A DNA stretch of 34,288 nt from JBPBQZ01 sp050955105 (GTDB lineage: Bacteria; Pseudomonadota; Gammaproteobacteria; Burkholderiales; Burkholderiaceae). A program made the position numbers and the translations under genes. Where the stretch lies: positions 1-34,288 of the forward strand of contig JBPBQZ010000019.1 in NCBI GenBank assembly GCA_050955105.1. The letters are read 5' to 3'. The notes beneath the pieces are model-generated. The model was not told the origin of the DNA. It was given only the letters and a program-made list of their open reading frames with translations, and did no database searches. Of the stretch, positions 7,894-15,997 are shown one piece after another (the first letter of the stretch is position 1; every line of letters starts with the position of its first letter).

Positions 7894-8253
7894 TCAGGCG
7901 CCGAGAGCGGCCTTGGCTTGAACGACAATCGCGGCGAACGCCGGCTTGTCGAACACGGCCATATCGGCCAGCACCTTACGATCCAACTCGATCGCCGCCT
8001 TCTTCAAGCCGGCGATGAACACGCTGTAGGTTACGCCATGCTCGCGCGTCGCGGCATTGATACGCGCGATCCACAACGCCCGGAACACACGCTTCTTGTT
8101 GCGGCGATCACGATAGGCATATTGCCCGGCGCGCATGACCGCCTGCTTGGCGATCCGGTAGACGTTGTTGCGGCGGCCGCGGAAACCCTTGGCCTTGGCG
8201 ATGACTTTCTTATGACGGGCCCTTGCGGTAACCCCACGTTTAACTCGAGGCAT
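7894..8253 (-). CDS. rplT: Ribosomal protein L20
   Basis: 119-residue basic protein of the large ribosomal subunit, needed early in 50S assembly. The N-terminal MPRVKRGVTARARHKKVI and the core AKGFRGRRNNVYRIAKQAV are diagnostic, and the length is normal. It lies 22 bp after rpmI and ends upstream of a terminator-like hairpin. In enterobacteria and Bacillus L20 represses its own rpmI-rplT message. The structured rpmI leader here is compatible with this, but control is not shown. Confidence 0.98.
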   Translation of the reverse strand: MPRVKRGVTARARHKKVIAKAKGFRGRRNNVYRIAKQAVMRAGQYAYRDRRNKKRVFRALWIARINAATREHGVTYSVFIAGLKKAAIELDRKVLADMAVFDKPAFAAIVVQAKAALGA

Positions 8254-8275
8254 TCTTTATTCTCCGGTGGCGCGT

Positions 8276-8473
8276 TTAAGCGAAGGGCAACATCGCACGA
8301 ACAGAACTCACGTCGGCGGCATGCACCTCGGTGCTGCCACGCAAATGACGCTTATTCTTCGTGGATTTCTTCGTCAGGATATGACGCTTGAAAGCCTGAC
8401 CGCGCTTGACGGTACCGCCCGGACGTACAACAAAGCGCTTCGAGGCGCTTTTCTTGCTCTTCATCTTCGGCAC
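8276..8473 (-). CDS. rpmI: Ribosomal protein L35
   Basis: 65-residue basic protein of the 50S subunit. The sequence starts PKMKSKKSASKRF after a GTG initiation codon at 8473, and the segment RPGGTVKRGQAFKRHILTKK is typical of L35. GGAG lies 7 bases before the GTG. A longer open frame reaches further upstream, but only this start gives the family N-terminus and length. It forms a pair with rplT and follows infC after a 181-bp structured gap. Confidence 0.97.
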   Translation of the reverse strand: MPKMKSKKSASKRFVVRPGGTVKRGQAFKRHILTKKSTKNKRHLRGSTEVHAADVSSVRAMLPFA

Positions 8474-8585
8474 GACACAACTCCAACTTATTGGATGACC
8501 ACAGGTGTGCGGCTGACACGCCGCCCTTGGGAAACCCGCAGACACTTGTATTCAGCGCAGCGATACGATCGCCGCGCCTACGGCA

Positions 8586-8607
8586 CGGTGTGGCAGTAAC
8601 CACACCG
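8586..8607 (-). promoter_or_regulatory. Hairpin in the infC-rpmI spacer (candidate L20 control element)
   Basis: Perfect 8-bp inverted repeat CGGTGTGG/CCACACCG with a 6-base loop. It lies in the 181-bp spacer between infC and rpmI, where many bacteria bind L20 for autoregulation. A second 5-bp stem GCGGC/GCCGC lies at 8509-8524, nearer the rpmI start. Confidence 0.4.
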
Positions 8608-8654
8608 CACTACCCGCTTTGCTTACTACTTCTGCTACACGAACCGGAGTTCGC

Positions 8655-9179
8655 TTACTTCTTTTTCTTGGGAGACAGCACCATCACCATCTGCCGCCCT
8701 TCCATCTTCGGCATCTGCTCGATCTGGCCGAATTCTTCCAGGTCGGTGCGCAGACGTTCCAGCATGCGCATGCCGATTTCCTGGTGAGCCATCTCACGAC
8801 CGCGGAAACGCAAGGTGATCTTGGTCTTGTCGCCTTCATCGAGGAAGCGCGTCAGGTTGCGCAGCTTGACGTGGTAGTCACCGTCGTCCGTACCGGGCCG
8901 GAATTTGACTTCCTTGACCTGGACGATCTTCTGCTTCAGCTTCGCCTCATGCGCCTTCTTGGATTCCTGATACTTGAACTTCCCGTAATCCATCAGGCGG
9001 CAGACTGGTGGCACGGCTTGAGGCGCGATCTCTACGAGATCGACATTGGCCTGCTCAGAAAGGCGAAAGGCATCAGCCAGCTTGACGATGCCGAGAGCCT
9101 CGCCCTCGACCCCTACCAGCCGCAGTTCCGGCGCGTTGATTTCGCCGTTGATGCGGTGCGACGACTTATCCGTAGCGAT
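8655..9179 (-). CDS. infC: Translation initiation factor IF-3, ATC start codon
   Basis: 174-residue factor that keeps ribosomal subunits apart and proofreads initiator tRNA and start codons. The frame has no ATG/GTG at the family N-terminus. It starts at ATC (9179), preceded by AGAGGA about 8 bases upstream, giving I-ATDKSSHRINGEINAPELR. The first usable GTG (9014) would remove the first 55 residues, most of the N-terminal domain. The linker and C-terminal domain follow (MDYGKFKYQESKKAHEAK, then TKITLRFRGREMAHQEIGM), ending in SPKKKK. IF-3 genes classically use AUU or AUC, so that IF-3 represses its own translation. It lies 51 bp after thrS. Confidence 0.96.
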   Translation of the reverse strand: MATDKSSHRINGEINAPELRLVGVEGEALGIVKLADAFRLSEQANVDLVEIAPQAVPPVCRLMDYGKFKYQESKKAHEAKLKQKIVQVKEVKFRPGTDDGDYHVKLRNLTRFLDEGDKTKITLRFRGREMAHQEIGMRMLERLRTDLEEFGQIEQMPKMEGRQMVMVLSPKKKK

Positions 9180-9230
9180 GTTACGTTTCCTCTAAAAATG
9201 GAAAAACAGCCGCGCTGCCTTCCGTTGCGG

Positions 9231-11138
9231 TTATCGAAACGAGCGAACGTCTTCCTTGAAGCGTTCGAGCAGTTCTTCGACCGTCATTGTTCCAAGGTCG
9301 ATTCCGCCACGGGCACGCACGGCCACTTTTTGCGCATCCCGCTCCTTATCGCCCACGACGAGCAAATAGGGAAGTTTGCGGACGGAATGCTCGCGTATTT
9401 TATAGCTAATCTTTTCGTTTCGCAAATCGGCTGAAATCCTAAACCCTTGTTTTTTCAACGTTTGGACTAGCTCATCGGCATAAGACGCCTGTCCTTCGGT
9501 GATATTCAGGACGACCGCCTGCTCGGGCGCCAGCCAAAAAGGCATCGCGCCAGCGTGATTTTCAATCAAAATCCCGATGAAACGCTCCATCGAGCCAAGA
9601 ATCGCCCGATGCAGCATCACCGGACGGCGGCGGCCGTTGTCTTCGGCGACGTATTCCGCGTCGAGCCGTTCCGGGAGCACGAAATCGAGCTGCAGCGTGC
9701 CGCATTGCCAAGCGCGCCCCAGCGCATCCTTGATCTGGTACTCGATCTTCGGCCCGTAGAAAGCCCCTTCGCCAGGCAATTCTTCCCATTCCAGACCACA
9801 TTGGCGCAGCGCCGAGCGCAGCCCCTCTTCGGCACGATCCCAGGTTTCATCACTGCCGGCGCGCTTCTCCGGACGCAGCGACAACTTGATCGCCACCTGT
9901 TGGAAACCGAAATCACGATAAACACTCAGCGCCAGCGTATTGAACGCTACCGCTTCATCGATCATTTGCGCCTCGGTGCAAAAAATATGCGCATCGTCCT
10001 GGACGAAGCCCCGCACCCGCATCAGGCCATGCAGGGCGCCCGACGGTTCATTGCGGTGGCAGGAGCCGAATTCGGCGTAACGCAACGGCAAATCGCGATA
10101 CGAGTGCAGGCCATGTCGGAACACCTGAATATGACCCGGGCAACTCATCGGCTTGATTGCGTAATCGCGCTTTTCCGACTCGGTCGTGAACATGTTCTCG
10201 CGATAGTTCTGCCAGTGGCCAGACTTCTCCCACAGCGAACGATCGAGGATCATCGGCGTGCGAATTTCCTGATATCCAGCGTTGCCCAGACGCTGGCGCA
10301 CGTATTGTTCGATCACCTGCCACAAGGCCCAGCCCTTCGGGTGCCAGAAAACCATGCCTGGCGCCTCGGGCTGCAGATGAAACAGATCGAGTTGCGCCCC
10401 CAATTTGCGGTGATCGCGCTTTTCCGCCTCTTCGAGCATGTGCAGATAGGCGTCCTGGTCTTCCTTGCGCGCCCAGGCGGTGCCGTAGATGCGCTGCAAT
10501 TGCTCATTGCGCGAATCGCCACGCCAATAGGCACCAGCCAGTTTCATCAGCTTGAACACCTTCAACTTGCCAGTCGACGGTACGTGCGGGCCGCGGCATA
10601 GATCGGTAAAGCCGCCATGCGAATAAAGCTTGATGGATTCGTCTTGTGGAATCGCGGAAATCAGCTCGGCCTTGTAGCGCTCGCCGATGTTCTCGAAGAA
10701 CGCCATCGCCTCGTCGCGCGAGACCACGCGCCGCGATACGGGCTCATCGCGGCGCGCCAGCTCGCCCATGCGCTTCTCGATCTTTTCCAGATCTTCCGGC
10801 GTGAACGGCCGGTGATAGGAGAAATCGTAATAGAAGCCGTTTTCGATGACCGGGCCGATCGTGACCTGCGCCTCCGGGAACAGGTCTTTCACCGCATAGG
10901 CGAGCAAATGCGCGGCGGAGTGACGGATCACGTCGAGCCCGTCGGCATCGCGCTCGGTGACGATCGCCAGCGCCGCGTCGTGGTCGATCAGCGTCGACGT
11001 GTCGACGAGTTGTCCGTCGAGCTTGCCGGCCAACGCGGCCTTTGCCAAGCCGGGGCCGATCGAGGCGGCTACTTCGGCCACCGTCACCGGATGATCGTAT
11101 TCGCGCACCGCGCCATCGGGCAATCGTACCGAAACCAT
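9231..11138 (-). CDS. thrS: Threonyl-tRNA synthetase
   Basis: 635-residue class II synthetase that charges tRNA-Thr. Domains in order: TGS (~1-60, MVSVRLPDGAVREYDHPVTV), the editing domain with RHSAAHLL, the catalytic core and the C-terminal anticodon-binding domain. The probable zinc ligands are the Cys in MSCPGH, the His in DDAHIF and the His in LHRAIL. Motif 2 (CHRNEPSGALHGL) and motif 3 (GSMERFIGILIEN) are intact. The ATG at 11138 is chosen because GGAGAAG precedes it and the TGS domain starts there; a longer frame to 11213 adds an unconserved tail. It is the first gene of the thrS-infC-rpmI-rplT group. Confidence 0.98.
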   Translation of the reverse strand: MVSVRLPDGAVREYDHPVTVAEVAASIGPGLAKAALAGKLDGQLVDTSTLIDHDAALAIVTERDADGLDVIRHSAAHLLAYAVKDLFPEAQVTIGPVIENGFYYDFSYHRPFTPEDLEKIEKRMGELARRDEPVSRRVVSRDEAMAFFENIGERYKAELISAIPQDESIKLYSHGGFTDLCRGPHVPSTGKLKVFKLMKLAGAYWRGDSRNEQLQRIYGTAWARKEDQDAYLHMLEEAEKRDHRKLGAQLDLFHLQPEAPGMVFWHPKGWALWQVIEQYVRQRLGNAGYQEIRTPMILDRSLWEKSGHWQNYRENMFTTESEKRDYAIKPMSCPGHIQVFRHGLHSYRDLPLRYAEFGSCHRNEPSGALHGLMRVRGFVQDDAHIFCTEAQMIDEAVAFNTLALSVYRDFGFQQVAIKLSLRPEKRAGSDETWDRAEEGLRSALRQCGLEWEELPGEGAFYGPKIEYQIKDALGRAWQCGTLQLDFVLPERLDAEYVAEDNGRRRPVMLHRAILGSMERFIGILIENHAGAMPFWLAPEQAVVLNITEGQASYADELVQTLKKQGFRISADLRNEKISYKIREHSVRKLPYLLVVGDKERDAQKVAVRARGGIDLGTMTVEELLERFKEDVRSFR

Positions 11139-11217
11139 TTGCTTCTCCGTCGCCGCGCGCTGTGGGCGCGACTGAAAAGGAACGCTATGTCTATCTTCCA
11201 AACCATCACGCAAGACG

Positions 11218-11245
11218 AAAAAAAACGGCCACGAGGGCCGTTTTT
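11218..11245 (-). terminator. Bidirectional-looking terminator between tRNA-Val and thrS
   Basis: AAAAACGGCC (11221-11230) pairs perfectly with GGCCGTTTTT (11236-11245) across a 5-base loop. On the minus strand it is followed by a run of eight Ts. It lies about 160 bases after tRNA-Val and about 80 before thrS, so it ends the tRNA transcript or acts as a thrS leader attenuator. No Thr-rich leader peptide was found. Confidence 0.75.
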
Positions 11246-11405
11246 CTGATTCGCACTGAACGATATCAATTCACGAAACCGGCCTCGGCGGCCCCTTGCG
11301 AGTGCCGCACTGACGTCACACCGGTTTGAGTTCGCGGCTTTATCCGCCACGCGTGAAATCGTATTGCCATTGCGATGCCCGCGCAAAGCGCGGATCCTGA
11401 TTCGT

Positions 11406-11482
11406 TGGTAGGCTCGATTGGACTCGAACCAACGACCCCCACCATGTCAAGGTGGTGCTCTAACCAGCTGAGCTACGAGCCT
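11406..11482 (-). tRNA. tRNA-Val (anticodon GAC)
   Basis: 77-nt cloverleaf on the minus strand with encoded CCA. The acceptor stem is AGGCTCG/CGAGCCT with discriminator A. The D arm includes GCTCAGCTGGTTAGAGC. The anticodon stem CCACC/GGTGG closes the loop TTGACAT, giving anticodon GAC, which reads GUC and GUU. The T arm contains GTTCGAGTCC. It has its own promoter just inside the spacer after relA. Confidence 0.97.
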
Positions 11483-11494
11483 GTGAAGACCGCG

Positions 11495-11522
11495 ATTATA
11501 GCGAGCTTTTGACGGCGCGCAA
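11495..11522 (-). promoter_or_regulatory. tRNA-Val promoter
   Basis: On the minus strand TTGCGC (-35, 11522-11517), a 16-base spacer and a perfect TATAAT (-10, 11500-11495) lie just upstream of the tRNA. The following bases CGCGGTCTT form a GC-rich discriminator identical to that of tRNA-Pro in this window. Confidence 0.75.
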
Positions 11523-11545
11523 AGTATTTCGCAGGCAGCCGGCCA

Positions 11546-13780
11546 CTAGGCCTTTCGCTTCGCGTTCATGACGCCCCGCACGTCGGTCAGCACCGCGATA
11601 GCGCGTTGCACGCGCGACGCGTCGGAGACTTCGACCGTGAACTGCATATAGGCGACGTCGCGCTGCGTCGAAGTCTTGACGCCAATGACGTTGATCTTTT
11701 CGCGCGCGAACACTTCGGATATGTCCCGCAGCAGCCCTTGCCGATCACTCGCTTCAATCGCCAGATCGACTGGATAGACGGTGTCGGCGGCGCCCAGCGC
11801 GTCGGCCGGCCATTCGGTTTTGACAACACGTTCGGGCGCGCGCGCCTGCAGGCGCGCGAAGCTCGGACAGTTGCTGCGGTGAATCGATACGCCTTTGCCG
11901 CGCGTCACGAAGCCGGTGATGTCGTCAGGCGGCGCCGGTCGGCAGCAGCGCGCGAACTGCGTCATCAATGCGCCCACGCCGACCACCAGCACACCGCTGG
12001 CGGCGCCTCGTGCGACGCTCGCACCGCTGGCCTGGCGCGGTATCAACGGCGTGGCCTCGGCTACGGTTTCGGGCGCCGTACCGCCTAAAGCCTGCTCAAC
12101 GTGGCGCAGGCTGAATTCATCTTTACCGACCAGCGCGAACAGTTCTTCGGGCGTCTTGAAGCCCAGCCGCGTCGCCAGATCGTCGAGGCCGATCGAAGTC
12201 TTGCCCTCGCGCTGCAGGGTCTTTTCAACCAGCGCGCGGCCGGTCGCGATGCTTTCATTCAATTCGATCGCATTGAACCAGGCGCGCACCTTCAGACGCG
12301 CCCGCGGGCTTTGCAAATAACCGAGTTGTTGATTCAGCCAGTCGCGCGACGGACCGCCTTGCTTGACCGCGACAATCTCGACGGTTTGCCCATTCGCGAG
12401 TGGTCGATTGAGCGGCACCATCGTGCCGTCGACCCGCGCACCGCGGCAGCGATGGCCGAGCTCGGTATGCACGTGATAAGCGAAATCGATCGGCGTCGCG
12501 CCTTGCGGCAACTCGATGATGCGTGCCTGCGGCGTGAGCACGTAGATGTGATCGTCGATCGGTGCCTGGCGCAATTGCTCCCACGGCTGGGCCGCGCCAT
12601 CACCTTCACTATCGAGTTCGTTGCGCGCGACGTCATCCTTCCAGGCCAGCAACTGCCGCAGCCAGGCAATGCGCTCGTCGTAAGCTGCGTCGGCAGTCAC
12701 CTGCCCGCTGTAGCCGCGCGTACCGGCCTCTTTGTAGCGCCAATGCGCGGCCACGCCATATTCGGCGAATCGGTGCATCTCTTGCGTGCGTATCTGCACC
12801 TCGAACGCAGCGCCATCGTCGCCGATAACGACGGTATGCAAGGAACGGTAGCCGTTGGCCTTCGGGCGCGAGATGTAGTCGTCGAATTCGCGAGGAATCG
12901 GTTGCCAGATGTGGTGCACGAGGCCCAGCACCGTATAGCAATCCTTGACCTCCTCGACGATGACCCGAAATGCGCGCACGTCATAGAGCTCGGAGAACTC
13001 CAGGTCTTTGCCGCGCATCTTCTTCCAGATGCTGTAGATGTGCTTTGGACGACCACTTACCTCGGCCACGATGCCCGCGCTCGACAGCTCTTGCTCAAGG
13101 CGCCCGATGGCGCGGGCGACGAAGGCCTCGCGTTCGGCACGCTTCTGGTCGAGCAGGTGGGCGATGCGCCGATAGGTTTCGGCATTTTCAAAACGGAAAG
13201 CCAGATCTTCCAGCTCCCATTTGATTTCCCAGATACCCAGTCGATTCGCAAGCGGCGCGTAGATCTCGAGCGTCTCTTGGGGAATCGGTGCTTCCGGCGA
13301 GGTTTTGGTCGCTGCGTGATGACGCAAGGTTTGCAAGCGCGCCGCCAGCAACACGATGACCACGCGCACGTCTTGTGCAAACGCGAGCAACAACTTGCGC
13401 AGCGCCTCCGCCTGCACGCGTCGTGCGGCAGCGGCGTCGCGCGTGCCCTCTTGGCCACCGCCCAGTTGCATGCGCATGCCGCCGAGATCGAGCAGCTTGC
13501 GCAAGCTCATCACGAGCCCCGCCACTTCTTCGCCGAAGCGATCGGTCAAGAGCCGCTTCGGATCGACCAAGCGATCGACGACCGGGAAAAGCAGCGCCGC
13601 CAGCAATGCCGGCGGGTCGACATTGATCTGCTGGACGATCGACGCGACACCCATCGCATGGTCGGCAATCGACTCCCCGGATTCCAGCAGCGCCGCGCCG
13701 GCATGCTCGGCGACGAACGCTCTCGCATCGGCGAGCAGCGGCTCCCCGACGTCGATGGATGGAAGGTTTTCGGGGTTCAT
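11546..13780 (-). CDS. relA: GTP pyrophosphokinase RelA (synthetase-only type)
   Basis: 744-residue ribosome-associated enzyme that makes (p)ppGpp from ATP and GTP/GDP when uncharged tRNA accumulates. The N-terminal hydrolase region has lost its His-Asp pair: ALLFPV (~62-67) stands where active hydrolases have ALLHDV. The synthetase domain (~235-350) carries EFDD at 298-301, the acidic ExDD signature of synthesis-only RelA; bifunctional SpoT/Rel has RxKD. The TGS domain follows (VLTPQARIIELPQGATPIDF) and a C-terminal ACT domain ends at ~744. A separate SpoT would be expected elsewhere. The gene lies between the ridA-like gene and tRNA-Val. Confidence 0.97.
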   Translation of the reverse strand: MNPENLPSIDVGEPLLADARAFVAEHAGAALLESGESIADHAMGVASIVQQINVDPPALLAALLFPVVDRLVDPKRLLTDRFGEEVAGLVMSLRKLLDLGGMRMQLGGGQEGTRDAAAARRVQAEALRKLLLAFAQDVRVVIVLLAARLQTLRHHAATKTSPEAPIPQETLEIYAPLANRLGIWEIKWELEDLAFRFENAETYRRIAHLLDQKRAEREAFVARAIGRLEQELSSAGIVAEVSGRPKHIYSIWKKMRGKDLEFSELYDVRAFRVIVEEVKDCYTVLGLVHHIWQPIPREFDDYISRPKANGYRSLHTVVIGDDGAAFEVQIRTQEMHRFAEYGVAAHWRYKEAGTRGYSGQVTADAAYDERIAWLRQLLAWKDDVARNELDSEGDGAAQPWEQLRQAPIDDHIYVLTPQARIIELPQGATPIDFAYHVHTELGHRCRGARVDGTMVPLNRPLANGQTVEIVAVKQGGPSRDWLNQQLGYLQSPRARLKVRAWFNAIELNESIATGRALVEKTLQREGKTSIGLDDLATRLGFKTPEELFALVGKDEFSLRHVEQALGGTAPETVAEATPLIPRQASGASVARGAASGVLVVGVGALMTQFARCCRPAPPDDITGFVTRGKGVSIHRSNCPSFARLQARAPERVVKTEWPADALGAADTVYPVDLAIEASDRQGLLRDISEVFAREKINVIGVKTSTQRDVAYMQFTVEVSDASRVQRAIAVLTDVRGVMNAKRKA

Positions 13781-13825
13781 CTGGGGCCTGCTCGCTGATA
13801 CTTTCCAGGTTCCGCTAAAACGACA

Positions 13826-14179
13826 TTAATCGCGGCGCGCCGCAGTAACGACGATTTCGACCTTGCAACGGCTGTCCGCCAGCAATGCTTGCACGGTAGC
13901 CCGCGGCGGCGCCTGAATGCCGGCGACCCATTCATCCCATACCTGATTCATGTGCGCGAATTCGCTCATGTCGGCGATGAATATCTGCACGAACAGCAAG
14001 CGGCTCTTGTCGCTATTGGTTTCTGCCAGCAGACGGTCGATGCTCGCGAGCACTTCGCGGGTCTGGCCAATGATATCGGCCTGCGTGTCCGACGCGATCT
14101 GCCCTGCCAGATAGACGACGTTCTGGTGAACACTGGCTTCCGAAAGACGGGCGCCGACGTGGAATCGTTCAATGGACAT
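13826..14179 (-). CDS. RidA/YjgF-family protein
   Basis: 117-residue single-domain protein of the RidA superfamily, trimeric enzymes or binders many of which deaminate reactive enamine/imine intermediates. Typical features are VVYLAGQIASD in the first half and PPRATVQALLA near residue 95, with the Arg that binds the substrate carboxylate in active members. The ATG at 14179 has AGGAA upstream and gives the family N-terminus MSIERFHVGARLSEA; a 13-residue-longer frame is less likely. It looks closer to YoaB-type members than to canonical RidA, so true imine deaminase activity is not assured. It lies 45 bp upstream of relA and may be co-transcribed with it. Confidence 0.9.
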   Translation of the reverse strand: MSIERFHVGARLSEASVHQNVVYLAGQIASDTQADIIGQTREVLASIDRLLAETNSDKSRLLFVQIFIADMSEFAHMNQVWDEWVAGIQAPPRATVQALLADSRCKVEIVVTAARRD

Positions 14180-14307
14180 GCTGGGTATTCCTGCTTGAGG
14201 CGCGCCGTGCGTCGACACGCGACGGCTGCACCGAAAAATTGAAAAGCGACATTATGCTTGAGCCGGCGCAATGGACCTGAAAGCCCCTGACGCCGGCCAC
14301 GGCTTGA

Positions 14308-14952
14308 TTAGGCGGTCGAGGCTTTTGCCGCAATCGGCGTGCCGGTTTTGGCTTGCACCTCGTCGAGACTGATACCGGGTGCGAGCTCCACCAACTCCAG
14401 GCCGTGGTCGGTTACGTCGAGCACGCAAAGCTCGGTGATGATGCGGTTCACCACGCCAACGCCAGTCAGCGGCAGATTGCATTCGGCAAGAATCTTGTGC
14501 TGGCCATCTTTCGCCGTATGCTCCATCAACACGACCACTCGCTTCACCCCCGCGACCAGATCCATCGCGCCGCCCATGCCCTTGATCATCTTGCCCGGAA
14601 TCATCCAGTTCGCCAGATCGCCTTTGCCACTGACCTGCATGGCCCCCAGAATCGCGAGGTTGATATGCCCGCCGCGAATCATCGCGAAAGAATCTGCCGA
14701 CGAAAAGATCGACGAGCCTGGCAAGGTGGTGACGGTCTGCTTGCCGGCGTTGATCAAGTCGGCATCCACCTCCTCCTCGGTAGGCGACGGCCCGATGCCC
14801 AGCAAGCCGTTTTCCGATTGCAACCAGACTTCGACGCCCGGCGGCACATGATTCGCCACCAGCGTGGGCAGACCGATGCCCAGGTTCACATAAAAGCCAT
14901 CTTGCAATTCAGCCGCGGCGCGCGCGGCCATTTCATCACGTGTCCAGGCCAT
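14308..14952 (-). CDS. scoB: 3-oxoacid CoA-transferase subunit B
   Basis: 214-residue beta subunit of a succinyl-CoA:3-ketoacid (acetoacetate) CoA-transferase. It carries the catalytic glutamate in SENGLLG (Glu47), which forms the enzyme-CoA thioester. The Gly-rich VNLGIGLPTLV at ~22-32 is also typical. It starts one base after the scoA stop codon, so the two subunits are translated together. The pair moves CoA from succinyl-CoA to acetoacetate or a related 3-oxoacid. A beta-ketoadipate transferase (PcaIJ) is the nearest alternative, but no catechol or protocatechuate genes are nearby. The ATG at 14952 is preferred over an in-frame start 39 bases upstream that would overlap scoA. Confidence 0.94.
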   Translation of the reverse strand: MAWTRDEMAARAAAELQDGFYVNLGIGLPTLVANHVPPGVEVWLQSENGLLGIGPSPTEEEVDADLINAGKQTVTTLPGSSIFSSADSFAMIRGGHINLAILGAMQVSGKGDLANWMIPGKMIKGMGGAMDLVAGVKRVVVLMEHTAKDGQHKILAECNLPLTGVGVVNRIITELCVLDVTDHGLELVELAPGISLDEVQAKTGTPIAAKASTA

Positions 14953-14953
14953 T

Positions 14954-15661
14954 TCATGCTCCTTTCGAGGCGCGAACCACGCGCTGCTCAATGCGCTTTT
15001 CGGGGTGGGAATTCAGCACCAGGCGCTGCACGAAGATGCCGGGCGTGTGGATATGATCGGGATCCAGCGTGCCGACCTCGACGATTTCCTCGACTTCAGC
15101 CACGGTTATCTTCCCGGCCATAGCGCACATCGGATTGAAGTTGCGCGCGGTGCGCCGGTAAATCAGATTACCCGAGCGGTCGGCTTTCCATGCCTTGACC
15201 AGCCCGATGTCGGCCGTCAGCGAATTTTCGAGAACGTAGTTTTCGCCACCGAACTCGCGGGTTTCCTTGCCGTCCGCAATGATGGTTCCAAAGCCGGTGC
15301 GCGTAAAAAACGCCGGGATGCCCGCGCCACCAGCGCGCAGCTTCTCGGCCAAGGTGCCTTGCGGCGTGAATTCGAGCTCAAGCTCGCCGGCCAGATACTG
15401 CCGCTCGAATTCCTTGTTTTCGCCAACGTACGATGAAATCATTTTCTTTACTTGGCGGCTTTCAAGCAGCAGGCCGAGGCCAAAACCGTCGACACCCGCG
15501 TTATTGCTGATGCAGGTAATGCCTTGCACGCCGCTATCACGCAGCGCGGCAATCAGCGCCTCGGGAATGCCGCAAAGCCCAAAACCGCCGACGGCGAAGG
15601 TCTGGCCGTCGGTAACGATGTCCGCGAGTGCCTCGCGTGCGCTGCCAAACACCTTGTTCAT
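14954..15661 (-). CDS. scoA: 3-oxoacid CoA-transferase subunit A
   Basis: 235-residue alpha subunit of the CoA-transferase. The CoA-transferase signature GGFGLCGIPEALI lies at ~25-37, and SNNAGVDGFGLGLLL follows. The ATG at 15661 has AAGGAG upstream and matches the family N-terminus MNKVFGSAREALADI; the frame stays open for about 300 bases further upstream but that part is not conserved-looking. It forms a tight operon with scoB. Its likely role is acetoacetate activation for ketone-body or polyhydroxybutyrate turnover. Confidence 0.94.
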   Translation of the reverse strand: MNKVFGSAREALADIVTDGQTFAVGGFGLCGIPEALIAALRDSGVQGITCISNNAGVDGFGLGLLLESRQVKKMISSYVGENKEFERQYLAGELELEFTPQGTLAEKLRAGGAGIPAFFTRTGFGTIIADGKETREFGGENYVLENSLTADIGLVKAWKADRSGNLIYRRTARNFNPMCAMAGKITVAEVEEIVEVGTLDPDHIHTPGIFVQRLVLNSHPEKRIEQRVVRASKGA

Positions 15662-15997
15662 GAACGAAACTCCTTCGATGATCGGTCGCCGCTGCGTCCC
15701 TCGGCATGGGACGATAGCGATAAAGCGTAAGGTAGCTGTTCCCGGCATGCAATGTACATATGCCGTTCGGCCAGCTTTTCCAAGCTTCGATGACACCCTA
15801 GACTGCTGGCTGATCGAGGCATGCGCCGTGTCGCCGCAACATATTGGAGGGAACCCGCAGGTACGCCGTGCCCACGCTTTTTGCGACGCGCTTTGCGCAG
15901 CGTTTGCGTGGCCCCGCGGCGGCAGCACGAATTGTAATGAATGGCGTGCGGTCACGACGCGCGCTCGTCGGTCGGATACGTTGAGCGAGCGCGCTTG
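15662..15997. other. Spacer between thioesterase gene and scoA
   Basis: 336 bp without a supported gene. It contains the scoA ribosome binding site at its left end and presumably the scoA promoter. I could not assign clear -35/-10 boxes or a terminator with a T run. Confidence 0.5.

Noticed and set aside
6747..8018. 423-codon plus-strand open frame opposite pheS
   Set aside because: Antisense shadow of pheS and rplT in GC-rich DNA; no motif and the minus-strand genes are certain.
9555..10601. 348-codon plus-strand frame opposite thrS
   Set aside because: Antisense shadow; thrS has all its domains.
11084..11386. Possible thrS leader peptide on the minus strand
   Set aside because: The frame is not Thr-rich and overlaps the thrS start; does not support attenuation by a leader peptide.
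12101..13798. 565-codon plus-strand open frame opposite relA
   Set aside because: Long antisense frame from codon bias; Gln/Arg/His-rich composition typical of a shadow.
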